Below, one piece after another: positions 43,438 to 52,025 of a stretch of 64,000 bases of DNA. The notes below the pieces were generated by a model, which saw nothing but the letters and a program-made list of their open reading frames with translations, ran no database searches and was not told the origin of the DNA. The stretch's first letter is position 1. Every line of letters begins with the position of its first letter. Both the position numbers and the translations under genes were made by a program. The DNA comes from JANNRR01 sp031401675. Its GTDB lineage: Bacteria > Pseudomonadota > Alphaproteobacteria > Rhodobacterales > Rhodobacteraceae. Location: positions 1-64,000 of the forward strand of contig JANNRR010000045.1 of NCBI GenBank assembly GCA_031401675.1, written 5' to 3'.

Positions 43438-44319
43438 CTACACCTGAAAAGCCTGCTCCGGCAGCCGCAGGATCAGGTTCGGATCGATGCAGATGCTCTG
43501 CCAGACATCCCACAGGCTTTCGTGCCCGACCCCGAAAAAGTTGCCCGAACGCTGCTCCAGCAGGTCGGTCATCGCCTGAAAATGCACATGCGCCGCCCAG
43601 CCGCCATTCTCGTGCCAGCCGCCCAGATGCCCGATCACCTGCCCCGCCGCAACCCTGTCGCCACCCCGGCAAAGCCCGGGCAGCGAGCCGCCAAGGTGGC
43701 CGTAGAGCGTCCAGAACTCCACCCCCGCCGCATCATGTTCCAGGATCAGCGTGTGGCCATAGTCCAGCGGATCGGCATTGTAGGTCACATGCAGCACCCG
43801 CCCCGGCAAAGGCGCATGGACCGGCGTGCCGACCGGGGCGAACACGTCCACCCCCAGATGCACCGTCCGGCGCTCCGGGCTGGCCGCATCGGCAAACTGG
43901 TCGGTTTCATAGACCGTGCGCTTTTCGCCGTACGCCCCCAGCCCGTAGTCCACCGCCTGCGCGGCAAACCAGCCGTCGAACGCCCGGTCGGAAAAGGTCG
44001 GCATGTCTGGATGCTGCCCCCCTGTCAGCAGTGCCAGACTGCGGCAGGACCCGATCTCCGGCAGAAACAGCGGTGCCGGCATGGCCTGCGCCAGAAACGC
44101 CCGGACCGCAGCCTCGCCTGCCGTCGCACTGCCGCCGCTGCCCCGGCGCAGGACCGCCCGCAGCAACCCCTGATCGACCGACTGCAATCGTACCCGCGTC
44201 GGCGCGTCGCACGCCTGCAGGATCGACGGCAGGCTGTCGGCCCCGGACCCCATCCGCCGCAGCGCCGCATAGAGGTCGACGGCACCGTTCAGCCCCGCCC
44301 CCTGATCCCGCCCGGTCAC
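43438..44319 (-). CDS. M23-family (LytM-type) metallopeptidase
   Basis: 293 residues. The catalytic M23 domain is in the second half: HLGVDVFAPVGTPVHAPLPGRV (His and Asp zinc ligands), YGHTLILEHD, YGHLGG, and HVHFQ (His). No signal peptide is evident. GTG start overlaps the stop of the RidA-like gene (GTGA). In relatives, M23 domains occur fused to aminotransferase/phosphotransferase modules, so this may be a stand-alone version with a metabolic rather than murein role; that is a guess. Confidence 0.8.
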   Translation of the reverse strand: MTGRDQGAGLNGAVDLYAALRRMGSGADSLPSILQACDAPTRVRLQSVDQGLLRAVLRRGSGGSATAGEAAVRAFLAQAMPAPLFLPEIGSCRSLALLTGGQHPDMPTFSDRAFDGWFAAQAVDYGLGAYGEKRTVYETDQFADAASPERRTVHLGVDVFAPVGTPVHAPLPGRVLHVTYNADPLDYGHTLILEHDAAGVEFWTLYGHLGGSLPGLCRGGDRVAAGQVIGHLGGWHENGGWAAHVHFQAMTDLLEQRSGNFFGVGHESLWDVWQSICIDPNLILRLPEQAFQV

Positions 44320-44801
44320 GTCTCGACCTCCACCGTTGCCCAGGTTTCAAAGCACACGCCCCCCGCCAGCGCCATCACCCCGATCGTCGCCCGCCCGCCC
44401 AACCCGCGCTCCGGACCGAACACCTGCAGCAACAGGTCGGACAGGCCGGATGAGACCTTGTGGACGTCCTGATAGTCCGGGGTGCAGACCACGAAATTCA
44501 GGGTTCTGACGATGCTGCGCACCCTGTCGAGCGACCCGACCGCCTGCCGGATCCCCCCAAGCAGATTGAGCCCGGTCTGTCGGGCCGCAGCGTAGCCCTG
44601 TTCAGTGGTCAGATCGGCACCCAGACGGCCCTTGTGGGTGATCGTTACCCCTGTTTGCGCCACATGACCCGACAGGAACAGCAGACTTCCCATCCGGTGA
44701 AACGGCTTCATCGTGCCGTAATCGGCCCCATAATAGCCGATGACGTCGAAATCGGGGATATCGAGGCCCATCGACAGGGCAATTTGCTCAGTGCTGGGCA
44801 T
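44316..44801 (-). CDS. RidA/YjgF-family protein
   Basis: 161 residues with the RidA fold: GSLLFLSGHVAQTG near residue 38, AARQTGLNLLGGIRQAVGSLDRVRSIVRTLNFVVCTPDYQD, GLGGRATIGVMALAGGVCFETWATVEVE. The conserved substrate Arg of deaminase-type members is plausibly in GGRATIGV. Family members remove reactive enamine/imine by-products or act in specific catabolic steps. It is the first gene of a two-gene unit with the M23 peptidase and is divergent from the NYN gene. Confidence 0.83.
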   Translation of the reverse strand: MPSTEQIALSMGLDIPDFDVIGYYGADYGTMKPFHRMGSLLFLSGHVAQTGVTITHKGRLGADLTTEQGYAAARQTGLNLLGGIRQAVGSLDRVRSIVRTLNFVVCTPDYQDVHKVSSGLSDLLLQVFGPERGLGGRATIGVMALAGGVCFETWATVEVET

Positions 44802-44879
44802 GGCTGACCTGACAGATTACTTGCTTTCCAGTCTAACCGGTTTCGGGCATGAACGAACAGAATATGCGAAGGACAGATG

Positions 44880-45665
44880 ATGGCAGAACCGCGCGCCTCC
44901 CGACTTGCCGTGCTGATCGATGCCGACAATGTGCCTGCTGGCTACGCCGAAGCGATATTCGAGGAGATCGCAACACTGGGTGCTGCGTCGGTGCGGCGGA
45001 TCTATGGTGACTGGTCGGCCACGCGGCTGGCGGGCTGGGCTCGCAAGGTTGCGGCGCTTGGGCTGGTGGCGGATCAGCAGTTTTCCAACACCAAGGGCAA
45101 GAATGCCTCGGACATCGGGCTGGTGATTGCGGCGATGGACTTCCTGCATTCCGGCCTGTTCGACGGGTTTGTGCTGGTTTCTTCGGATTCGGACTTCACC
45201 CGGCTGGCAGCGCGGATCCGCGAACAGGGTCTGGATGTGTTCGGCATCGGCGAAAAGAAAACGCCCGAGGCTTTCCGCATGGCCTGCGACCGTTTCATCT
45301 ATGTAGAGAATCTCCGGGTGCCCGAACCGGCTGGTGAGCCGTTGCGGGCTGTGAGCGAACCGCAAACGCCGGCGGTCACGGCAGCGCCCATTGAACCGGC
45401 GGCAACTGAGAAGCTTTCTGTCGCGACCCGAAAAGAGCCGCCTTCAAAGGCGATTCCGCTGATAATCAAAGCCATGAAGGCCATTGACGACGAAGCCGAG
45501 TGGTACAGCCTTGGCCAACTCGGGCAATACATCGTTCGGGGCAACGCCGATTTCGATCCGCGCACCTATGGCAGTGCAAAATTGAGCGACCTGTTGCGCA
45601 AGACCGGACGCTTTGAGATGAAGCAAGACGAAGGAAACACCTGGCTGGCGCGGGATAAGGCCTAG
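44880..45665 (+). CDS. NYN-domain (LabA/DUF88-like) protein with C-terminal OST-HTH/LOTUS domain
   Basis: 261 residues. The N-terminal NYN nuclease-like domain has VLIDADNVP, GKNASDIGLVIAAMDFL and LVSSDSDFTRLA with the conserved acidic cluster. A Pro/Ala/Glu-rich linker (~residues 150-190) leads to an OST-HTH/LOTUS domain (EWYSLGQLGQYIVRGNADFDPRTYGSAKLSDLLRKTGRFEM...WLARD). Likely RNA-binding and RNA-processing. The second of two adjacent ATGs is chosen for better spacing from AAGGA. Monocistronic. Confidence 0.85.
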   Translation: MAEPRASRLAVLIDADNVPAGYAEAIFEEIATLGAASVRRIYGDWSATRLAGWARKVAALGLVADQQFSNTKGKNASDIGLVIAAMDFLHSGLFDGFVLVSSDSDFTRLAARIREQGLDVFGIGEKKTPEAFRMACDRFIYVENLRVPEPAGEPLRAVSEPQTPAVTAAPIEPAATEKLSVATRKEPPSKAIPLIIKAMKAIDDEAEWYSLGQLGQYIVRGNADFDPRTYGSAKLSDLLRKTGRFEMKQDEGNTWLARDKA

Positions 45666-45773
45666 CCTTTCAATTTTGCGCTTGTCGGGCCGCAGAGCAG
45701 CTTTTCGCAAGAAATCGCGTGTGAAAGCAGAAAACAAAGCGGTGTGCCATATCCCGACTGTTCCCAACCCGAT

Positions 45774-46529
45774 TCAGCGTCCCATCGGCTCGACATAATC
45801 GGGCAGCAGCCAGTCGCCAAGGTCAAGCCCGGTCAGATCAGCGGTCTGCAGGATATCATCGCGGTACAGCGCATCCAGAAGCTGACGGGCCCCCGGCGGC
45901 ATGTCATCGGTTGGCCCCTGCGAGTGGATTGCAACGGGTTGGGCCACTGCAGAAGCAGCTTCAAGCCAGGGCGAAACACCCAGGAACCGTTCAATGGCAG
46001 CCAACTCCGGCCCCGCTGCCGCCCACAGCCGGTCAGTGCGCAGGGCATGCATCTGTGTTTGCGGGAACTGCGCCAGCACGCGTCTGATCTGGCCCGAGTA
46101 GAACCCGCGCTCGACGTAGGAAAACACCCGGTGCACCCGACCCGGGGCTGCCCTGACGCGGTCGCGGCCCCTTGCTGAAATGGCCCGGGCAAAGTTCAGC
46201 GGTTCCTGCCCGCGCGAAACCGACATCCGCCACTGCGAATAGGCGCGAAAGCTGGGGTGACGCAGGCACAGGATCAGTCGCGCCTGCGGATTGTAAGCCC
46301 GCAACCGCGCCAGGGCACGCGGCCAATAGGTGGTGATCGGCGTCGCTTCGCCCCAGACCTGCACGTCGGGTGCCGCGAAATCGAACAGGCGGTGCAGTCT
46401 GCCATAGTCAGGGAAAGCCCAGTTCAGCGCCTCGTTGTCGAAGAAATGTGCTTCCTTCACCCGACAGGCCCCGATTTCGGGGTGGCGGCCAAGCTGGTCA
46501 AACAGCCAGGAGGTGCCGCCCTTTTGCAT
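45774..46529 (-). CDS. Sulfotransferase-family protein
   Basis: 251 residues. The 5'-phosphosulfate (PAPS) loop is at the extreme N-terminus (MQKGGTSWLFDQL), with KEAHFFDN next, then the 3'-phosphate motif region RLILCLRHPSFRAYSQWRM. In-frame codons immediately upstream (…FFIAG) look like genuine family sequence, but there is no ATG, GTG or TTG before the methionine, so the protein either starts unusually late or uses a rare start codon. It lies 17 bases after the TetR stop on the same strand and overlaps nothing. Acceptor unknown. Confidence 0.72.
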   Translation of the reverse strand: MQKGGTSWLFDQLGRHPEIGACRVKEAHFFDNEALNWAFPDYGRLHRLFDFAAPDVQVWGEATPITTYWPRALARLRAYNPQARLILCLRHPSFRAYSQWRMSVSRGQEPLNFARAISARGRDRVRAAPGRVHRVFSYVERGFYSGQIRRVLAQFPQTQMHALRTDRLWAAAGPELAAIERFLGVSPWLEAASAVAQPVAIHSQGPTDDMPPGARQLLDALYRDDILQTADLTGLDLGDWLLPDYVEPMGR

Positions 46530-46546
46530 TCCGGCGATAAAGAACC

Positions 46547-47176
46547 CTACTTGGATCGAACCACCCCATAGCGCGCCATGAACATCGCCACGGCACCGGC
46601 AATGACACGGTCAACATCCGCCGCTGATGCCCGGTGCACGATCCCGAAGATGATCCGGTCGAAAAGCTGCGCTTTGCACAGCGCCGCGAACTGGTCCGCC
46701 GCCAGTACGGTGTCGTCGATGGCCAGTTCGCCGCGCGTGACGGCCATGTCCAGATAACCCGCGATCCGCGCCCGAACCAGGGCAGGCCCGCTGTTGTAGA
46801 AATCACGCCCGAGTTCCGGAAACCGGTCGGATTCGGCAACGCTGATCCGAAAGACCCGCTGCCCGAAATCCGACAGGACAAAGGCCACCATGCGCTTTGC
46901 CGCCTGATGCAGGACCTCGGCCGGCGGGGCCGTCAGGTCGATCACCTGCTGGGCTTCTTCGGCCTGGCGCGTGCATTCGGTCTTGGCCACTTCCAGGAAC
47001 AACAGCCGCTTGTCGGGAAAATAGCTGTAAAGCGTTGCCTTGGACACACCCGCCGCCCGCGCGATATCGTCAACTGACGCGCCTTCGAATCCGTCGGCCA
47101 GAAAAACACCCCGCGCGCCCTCCAGCACCTGGTCGAATTTGCGTCCCCGTTTGACGATTTGCATTGCCGTGGTCAT
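46547..47176 (-). CDS. TetR/AcrR-family transcriptional regulator
   Basis: 209 residues. HTH near residues 15-60: VLEGARGVFLADGFEGASVDDIARAAGVSKATLYSYFPDKRLLFLEV. The C-terminal ligand-binding domain (VLSDFGQRVFRISVAESDRFPELGRDFYNSGPALVRARIAGYL) resembles the AefR-like group. Divergent from mbfA and upstream of the sulfotransferase gene, one of which may be its target. An in-frame ATG 15 bases downstream (MQIVKRGRKF) is an alternative start. Confidence 0.85.
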   Translation of the reverse strand: MTTAMQIVKRGRKFDQVLEGARGVFLADGFEGASVDDIARAAGVSKATLYSYFPDKRLLFLEVAKTECTRQAEEAQQVIDLTAPPAEVLHQAAKRMVAFVLSDFGQRVFRISVAESDRFPELGRDFYNSGPALVRARIAGYLDMAVTRGELAIDDTVLAADQFAALCKAQLFDRIIFGIVHRASAADVDRVIAGAVAMFMARYGVVRSK

Positions 47177-47356
47177 CGTTTCTCCCGCTGTCGGTCATGA
47201 TAGGCGAAACGGTTCAGTCAGGGCAATGCGAATGGCGCAGACGGCGGCGGGTCGGGTTCCGGACCTAATTCACACCGTTCAGTTCTGCGGTGGCCGTCGA
47301 CTTCCTGCCGGACCCTTGACGCATCATGCCTTGATCCGCCCCCGCAGCGTGATACC

Positions 47357-47371
47357 TTAGAACAGTTCTAA
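47357..47371. promoter_or_regulatory. Irr-type iron control element (ICE) before mbfA
   Basis: TTAGAA-CAG-TTCTAA is a perfect palindrome matching the Irr-binding ICE motif of alphaproteobacteria, 13 bases before the mbfA ATG. Known mbfA genes are repressed by Irr under low iron through such a site. Confidence 0.8.
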
Positions 47372-47384
47372 ACTGGAGCCTGCC

Positions 47385-48362
47385 ATGATCCCCGGTCTTG
47401 CCACACGCCGACGCTTTTCCGATCTGACCGAACAGGAGGTGCTGGCTCTGGCAATCTCGTCCGAGGAGGATGACGGGCGGATTTACCGCACCTATGCCGA
47501 ACGGCTTCGCAAGGACTTTCCTGCTTCTGCGGCGGTGTTCGACGGCATGGCTGTTGAGGAAGACGAACACCGGCGCCGCCTGATCGATCTGCACGCCGCC
47601 CGTTTCGGCGCACTGATCCCGTTGATCCGACGCGAACATGTGGCCGGATTCTACGCGCGCAAACCGGTCTGGCTGATCGAGAACCTTGGACTGGACCGCA
47701 TCCGGGCAGAGGCTGAATCGATGGAGTGCGGCGCACAGAGGTTCTATGAACTGGCTGCCAGCCGCACGACCGACGCCGGTACACGCAAACTGCTGGGCGA
47801 TCTGGCGATGGCCGAGGCCGGCCACACCGCACAGGCAAATGCGCTGCAAAGCCAGTTGCTTGGACCTGAGGCACAGTCCACCGAAGCCTCGGTTGCCAAG
47901 CGACAGTTCATCCTGACCTGGGTGCAACCCGGTCTGGCGGGGTTGATGGATGGGTCGGTTTCGACGTTGGCGCCGATCTTTGCCACGGCATTCGCCACGC
48001 AGGACCCGCATACCACGCTGCTTGTCGGACTGGCAGCCTCGGTCGGTGCCGGCATCTCGATGGGTTTCACCGAGGCCGCGCATGATGACGGCGTGATTTC
48101 GGGGCGGGGATCGCCGGTCAAACGCGGAGTGGCGTCTGGCGTGATGACGACACTCGGCGGACTTGGCCACGCCCTGCCCTACCTTATCCCGGATTTCTGG
48201 ACAGCGACCCTGATCGCGTTTGTCGTCGTGTTTGTGGAGCTTTGGGCCATCGTCTGGATTCAGAACCGGTTCATGGAAACCCCGTTCCTGCGGGCGACCT
48301 TTCAGGTGGTACTGGGGGGGGCGCTGGTGTTTGCGGCTGGCGTTCTGATTGGTGGCGGCTAA
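47385..48362 (+). CDS. mbfA: MbfA membrane-bound ferritin (erythrin-VIT1 fusion), iron exporter
   Basis: 325 residues. Residues ~10-155 form a ferritin-like di-iron domain with glutamates and histidines in SSEEDDGRIYRTYAERL, VEEDEHRRRL, ESMECGAQRFYE and AEAGHTAQ. Residues ~165-325 form a VIT1-like membrane domain (LTWVQPGLAGLMDGSVSTLAPIFATAF, GISMGFTEAAHDDG) with about five helices. MbfA exports iron and protects against iron plus peroxide. The ICE palindrome upstream supports Irr control. CTGGAG lies at normal spacing before the ATG. Confidence 0.92.
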   Translation: MIPGLATRRRFSDLTEQEVLALAISSEEDDGRIYRTYAERLRKDFPASAAVFDGMAVEEDEHRRRLIDLHAARFGALIPLIRREHVAGFYARKPVWLIENLGLDRIRAEAESMECGAQRFYELAASRTTDAGTRKLLGDLAMAEAGHTAQANALQSQLLGPEAQSTEASVAKRQFILTWVQPGLAGLMDGSVSTLAPIFATAFATQDPHTTLLVGLAASVGAGISMGFTEAAHDDGVISGRGSPVKRGVASGVMTTLGGLGHALPYLIPDFWTATLIAFVVVFVELWAIVWIQNRFMETPFLRATFQVVLGGALVFAAGVLIGGG

Positions 48363-48386
48363 TCTGGCGGCAAAACGGAGGATCAG

Positions 48387-49082
48387 ATGTATTTCCGCGA
48401 AAAGGTTCAATTCGAGCCGCTGCCCCTGCCGGACAGGGTAGAACTGGCGCCGGGCCCGTCGCTTGACGCGGCACGGGCTTTTCTGGGCACCATGCGGAAA
48501 CGCCATTCGGTTCGTGATTTCGCCGCAACCTCGATTGCCGAGGAGGTGATCGCGACCTGTATCGCCACGGCGGGAACGGCCCCCAGCGGGGCAAATCATC
48601 AACCCTGGCACTTCGTGGCCATCAGCAATCCGGCGACAAAGGCGCAGATCAGGGCAGCAGCCGAGGAAGAAGAGCGGGCTTTCTATCAGGGTGGTGCCGG
48701 TGACGAATGGCTGCGCGCACTGGAGCCGATCGGCACCGGGTCATCCAAGCCGCATCTGGACATCGCACCCTGGTTGATCGTGGTATTTGCGCAGCGCTAT
48801 GGCATGACGCGTGACGGGCACCGCTACAAGAACTATTACGTTCCTGAGAGTGTCGGCATTGCGACGGGATTTCTCATCGCGGCATTGCACCACGCCGGTC
48901 TGACCGCGCTGACCCATACTCCGAATCCGATGAAATTCCTGAACATTCTGTGCAATCGCCCGGAAAGCGAAAAACCGACGATGATCATCGCGGTGGGCCA
49001 GCCTGCTGCGAATGCCACCGTGCCGGCGGTTGCCAAGCTGAAGAAGCCGCTGTCAGAGATCCTGACAGTGATGAAGGGCTGA
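48387..49082 (+). CDS. Nitroreductase-superfamily flavoprotein, IYD-like
   Basis: 231 residues. FMN-site patterns: MRKRHSVRDFA near residue 36, TAPSGANHQPWHFVAIS, and YYVPESVGIATGFLIAALHHAGLTALTHTPNPMKFL followed by NRPESEKPTMIIAVGQPA. The last block is characteristic of the iodotyrosine deiodinase (IYD) branch rather than NfsB-type nitroreductases. The physiological substrate of bacterial members is unclear. It begins 25 bases after mbfA, so it is probably co-transcribed and under Irr control. Confidence 0.8.
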   Translation: MYFREKVQFEPLPLPDRVELAPGPSLDAARAFLGTMRKRHSVRDFAATSIAEEVIATCIATAGTAPSGANHQPWHFVAISNPATKAQIRAAAEEEERAFYQGGAGDEWLRALEPIGTGSSKPHLDIAPWLIVVFAQRYGMTRDGHRYKNYYVPESVGIATGFLIAALHHAGLTALTHTPNPMKFLNILCNRPESEKPTMIIAVGQPAANATVPAVAKLKKPLSEILTVMKG

Positions 49083-49105
49083 TCCGCCCTTCGCCAAGTC
49101 AGTTC

Positions 49106-49435
49106 TCAGGCGTCTTCACCCTTGGCAGGCAGGGTTTCGGCCAGCGCTTCGTAGCCCTGCCCCGAAGCGACCAGACAGGTCACGCCGGTGGGAAGCGTGA
49201 CGGTGATGGTCCAGGTACCGGTGCTGGACGAAGCAAAAACCTCCATCACGGTGTTGTTCGCCGCAATTCCCATGCCTTGCCGGGTTTCGCCATAGGTTGC
49301 GACCAGATGGCTGACAACCTTTTCGCGATCGCCGCACTGCGCGCCGCCCTGCGGAACGGTTTGAGCGTTGACGTTATGCGCCGCGAACAGGGCAACCGCA
49401 AAGCCGAAGGAGAGTCCGAGTTGAGTACGTGTCAT
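49106..49435 (-). CDS. Secreted small protein, unknown function
   Basis: 109 residues with a signal peptide (residues 1-24, ending NVNAQ), then a compact domain with two cysteines (GAQCGDREKVVSHL and GVTCLVASGQGYEAL) and a conserved-looking core ATYGETRQGMGIAANNTVMEVFAS...TWTITVTLPTG. Proteins with this pattern are common in Rhodobacterales but have no function assigned that I know of. Probably periplasmic. AGGCTGG-type ribosome-binding site precedes the ATG. Convergent with the flavoprotein gene. Confidence 0.6.
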   Translation of the reverse strand: MTRTQLGLSFGFAVALFAAHNVNAQTVPQGGAQCGDREKVVSHLVATYGETRQGMGIAANNTVMEVFASSSTGTWTITVTLPTGVTCLVASGQGYEALAETLPAKGEDA

Positions 49436-49985
49436 AGTCCAGCCTTTCGCCGGGGTTAAAACCTGTACCGGACCGTTCCGGAGCCCCGGCGGTGCAGGTT
49501 CTTGCCTGTTGTCTACATTTCGGCGCTTTGCTTTGCTTGTCCCGGCGGTCCGGCCGGGTGGTCCTCTTGCAGCCCGTAACGCGATCAGTGTGTCCCTTGA
49601 GGACGGAAGAAAGCATTAAGGCAGCGTTCGAAAGCAGCGCTGTAACAGATATAATACATACCGAATGTGCCGAATCAATGTCCCAATGCGCACGATTGTT
49701 GCGCCGATAGCCCCGCGTTTGCCGCACTTTGACACGCGAACGCCAAAGTTCAGGGCAACGATCTTACAGGCGCCAATCCATGTGCCACGGCACCCGGCCG
49801 CTGTCCCGTTGCCTCTCCGGACAACCGGACGTCGTCGTTTGGTGCGTGCCAGAGCCAAGATCAATCGGTCGGTCGAGGTCACGGGCTGCCGTTGTGGGTG
49901 GCAAGGCTCCGCAAAACCTGCATAACCTCCCATGGAACGCGGTGCCTCTTTGGTCCGACTGCGTGACAGGGCGGGAGTATGGAAG
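49436..49985. other. 550-bp gene-poor region
   Basis: I see no supported gene here on either strand. The composition is less GC-rich in 49600-49700 (ATATAATACATACC), which could hold a promoter. Short hairpins exist (CCGGA/TCCGG at 49468-49481). A small RNA is possible but not shown. The downstream end leads into the NnrU gene. Confidence 0.5.
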
Positions 49986-50555
49986 ATGACGATTCTGATC
50001 GTAGGGCTGATGTTGTGGGTTGCGACACACCTTTTCAAGCGACTTGCTCCAGACCGGCGCGCAGCGATGACCGAGCGGCTGGGCGACAAATCGAAAGGCA
50101 TATTTGCCATCCTGATCCTGATTGCGGTCGGACTGATCGTGATCGGCTATCGCGGGGTCGAGGTAATCCCCGTTTACACACCCATCCCGGGGATCGGACA
50201 TCTGAACAGCCTTCTGATGCTCGTCGCGCTTGTGGTCTATTCGGCCGGAATGTCGAAGGGCGTGCTCTGGACGAGGATTCGCCACCCGCAATTGTGGGGC
50301 ACGATCATCTGGGCAATCGCGCATCTGTTGGTGAACGGCGATCTGGCTTCAGTGCTGCTGTTCGGAACCTTGCTGGCTTGGGCAGTCGCCTCAATCGTGT
50401 TGTACAACGCCCAGTCGGGCCCTTGGGTGAAACCCGCTGCCGGCGCGTTGAAGCGGGATCTGGTGATGGTCGCGGGTGCCGTGGTGGCCTATGCCGTGCT
50501 TGCCGGAATTCACCTTGCCCTTGGACTGAACCCCTTTGCCGGAACCTACGGGTAA
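49986..50555 (+). CDS. NnrU-family membrane protein
   Basis: 189 residues, five or six membrane helices. MTILIVGLMLWVATHLFKRLAPDRRAAMTERLGDKSKGIFAI and WTRIRHPQLWGTIIWAIAHLLVNGDLASVLLFGTLLAWA are typical of NnrU, a family named from denitrifier gene clusters and related to the methyltransferase-like isoprenylcysteine/NnrU superfamily (HPQLWG and AHLLVNG). No denitrification genes lie nearby in this window. The exact reaction is unknown. Start ATG at 49986 fits the family N-terminus. Confidence 0.82.
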   Translation: MTILIVGLMLWVATHLFKRLAPDRRAAMTERLGDKSKGIFAILILIAVGLIVIGYRGVEVIPVYTPIPGIGHLNSLLMLVALVVYSAGMSKGVLWTRIRHPQLWGTIIWAIAHLLVNGDLASVLLFGTLLAWAVASIVLYNAQSGPWVKPAAGALKRDLVMVAGAVVAYAVLAGIHLALGLNPFAGTYG

Positions 50556-50766
50556 GTCAGAACTGTAACTGGTCCGGGGCGGGGCGCACTGCCGGCAAGA
50601 CCTGGCCGGGCGGCTGGCAAACGCGAAGGCACGGGTGGCCGTGCAGACCGCACGGTGCAGCGATCGACGGCCCGGTCTCTGTCATTTGCAGGATGTTCCG
50701 ATCCGATTTGTTGTGGTCTAGTGACATTAACGATGGTCAAGATGCCCATACAGACAGGAGCAAGGA

Positions 50767-51408
50767 ATGCACCGCTATGCCTCACTTGTAGTTCTCGGTC
50801 TCGGACTTGCTGCTGCCACTGATGCCGACGCGCAGGATCTTACGATCTATGGGGGTGCCGCTCTGGTCTATTCGATAGAGCCGGACGGGCCAGGTACCGG
50901 CAATCGATTGGCATTCCAGCCTTACATCGAGGCCGAAGCCAGCGGGTTCTACGCCGGGCTGTGGCTAAGCCTCGCTGATGAAAGCGTCGCGAACGAGGTC
51001 GACATCTACCTCGGCTACCGGAATGAGACCGCTACCGGGATGACTTACGACTTCGGCTATACCCGATACTACTATCCAAACGACGGAGGGAATTGCTGCG
51101 GCGAATTGACCGTGGCCCTTGGAACTTCGGTTGGCGACAAGCTGTCTCTGGCAGTCGAAGCCGCCTATGACCCCGAGGCGTCCATCGGCACGGCCAGCAT
51201 TGGCGCGGACTACGCGTTGACCGATGTCTTCAGTCTGGGGGCTGCCGTCGGTGTGACCGACAACGGCAATGAGCAGGAATGGGAATTCGGCGGTTCCTAC
51301 TATGTGACCGACGAGGCTTACATCGACCTGCACTACTACGAGGGCTCTGACTATGACGGCTATGTCGAGCTGACACTGTCGTTCGATACCACCCTGTTTC
51401 AGCGCTAA
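50767..51408 (+). CDS. TorF-family putative porin
   Basis: 213 residues with a signal peptide (MHRYASLVVLGLGLAAATDADAQ) and alternating aromatic/polar beta-strand pattern throughout (LTIYGGAALVYSIE, FYAGLWLSLADES, EVDIYLGYRNET, YDFGYTRYYYP, GYVELTLSFDTTLF). The NEVDIYLGY and FGYTRYYYPN segments match the TorF/Gcw_chp family of small outer-membrane beta-barrels. It ends in a Phe-Gln-Arg rather than the usual terminal aromatic. Acidic overall. Substrate unknown; monocistronic. Confidence 0.75.
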   Translation: MHRYASLVVLGLGLAAATDADAQDLTIYGGAALVYSIEPDGPGTGNRLAFQPYIEAEASGFYAGLWLSLADESVANEVDIYLGYRNETATGMTYDFGYTRYYYPNDGGNCCGELTVALGTSVGDKLSLAVEAAYDPEASIGTASIGADYALTDVFSLGAAVGVTDNGNEQEWEFGGSYYVTDEAYIDLHYYEGSDYDGYVELTLSFDTTLFQR

Positions 51409-51444
51409 AGCAACCGGCAAGGCCGACCAGCGAAACCGTCACAT

Positions 51445-51479
51445 GATGTGATCACACCATTTCAAACTGTGATCACATC
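51445..51479. promoter_or_regulatory. Tandem palindromic operator upstream of sdhC
   Basis: GATGTGATCACA (51445-51456) and its exact inverse TGTGATCACATC (51468-51479) are separated by 11 bases. The core TGTGATCACA is itself a palindrome, so there are two identical 10-bp dyads with centres 21 bases apart, two helical turns. It lies 153 bases before sdhC and 37 after the porin stop. This spacing suits cooperative dimer binding by a regulator; a terminator hairpin is less likely because there is no T-run. Confidence 0.55.
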
Positions 51480-51631
51480 AGGGTAATTTGCCGCCAGCAC
51501 GGCTTTTTTCGCACGTGTTAGCGTTCGCTTCACGTGACTTGCACATACAATCCGCTATTTGTTGCCAAAGGACGGCGTGTCTGCATACCTCGGTATGCGG
51601 TTACTTGGCCAGAAAGTGAAGGAATGCAGCC

Positions 51632-52015
51632 ATGGCAGAGGTGAATCGCGGCAACCGGCCCTTGTCGCCGCATCTGCAGATCTATCGGCCTCAGATCACC
51701 ATGGTCATTTCGATCCTGCACCGCATTACCGGCTGCGCCCTGCTTCTGGGGGCCGTTCTGATCGTCTGGTGGTTCATCGCAGCGGCAGTGTCGCCAGGCT
51801 ATTTCGACCTCGTCGATCGGCTCCTGACCTCCTGGTTCGGATTGCTGGTCATGGTGGGTTCCCTATGGGCGCTCTGGTTTCATGCGTTGAACGGAGTGCG
51901 GCATCTGGTTTGGGATAGTGGCCGGGGCTTCGATCTGACAGTGGTCACACGCACCGGCTGGGCAGTGGTCGGCGGGTCGCTGATCATGACGCTGCTGACG
52001 CTGCTGGTGGCATAG
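51632..52015 (+). CDS. sdhC: Succinate dehydrogenase cytochrome b556 subunit
   Basis: 127 residues, three membrane helices. NRPLSPHLQIYRPQITMVISILHRITGCALL is the SdhC signature at the N-terminus and SLWALWFHALNGVRHLVWD holds the haem-ligand His region. It anchors the catalytic dimer and binds ubiquinone with SdhD. First gene of sdhCDAB; sdhD starts 10 bases after its stop. Confidence 0.94.
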   Translation: MAEVNRGNRPLSPHLQIYRPQITMVISILHRITGCALLLGAVLIVWWFIAAAVSPGYFDLVDRLLTSWFGLLVMVGSLWALWFHALNGVRHLVWDSGRGFDLTVVTRTGWAVVGGSLIMTLLTLLVA

Positions 52016-52025
52016 GGGCAGAACG

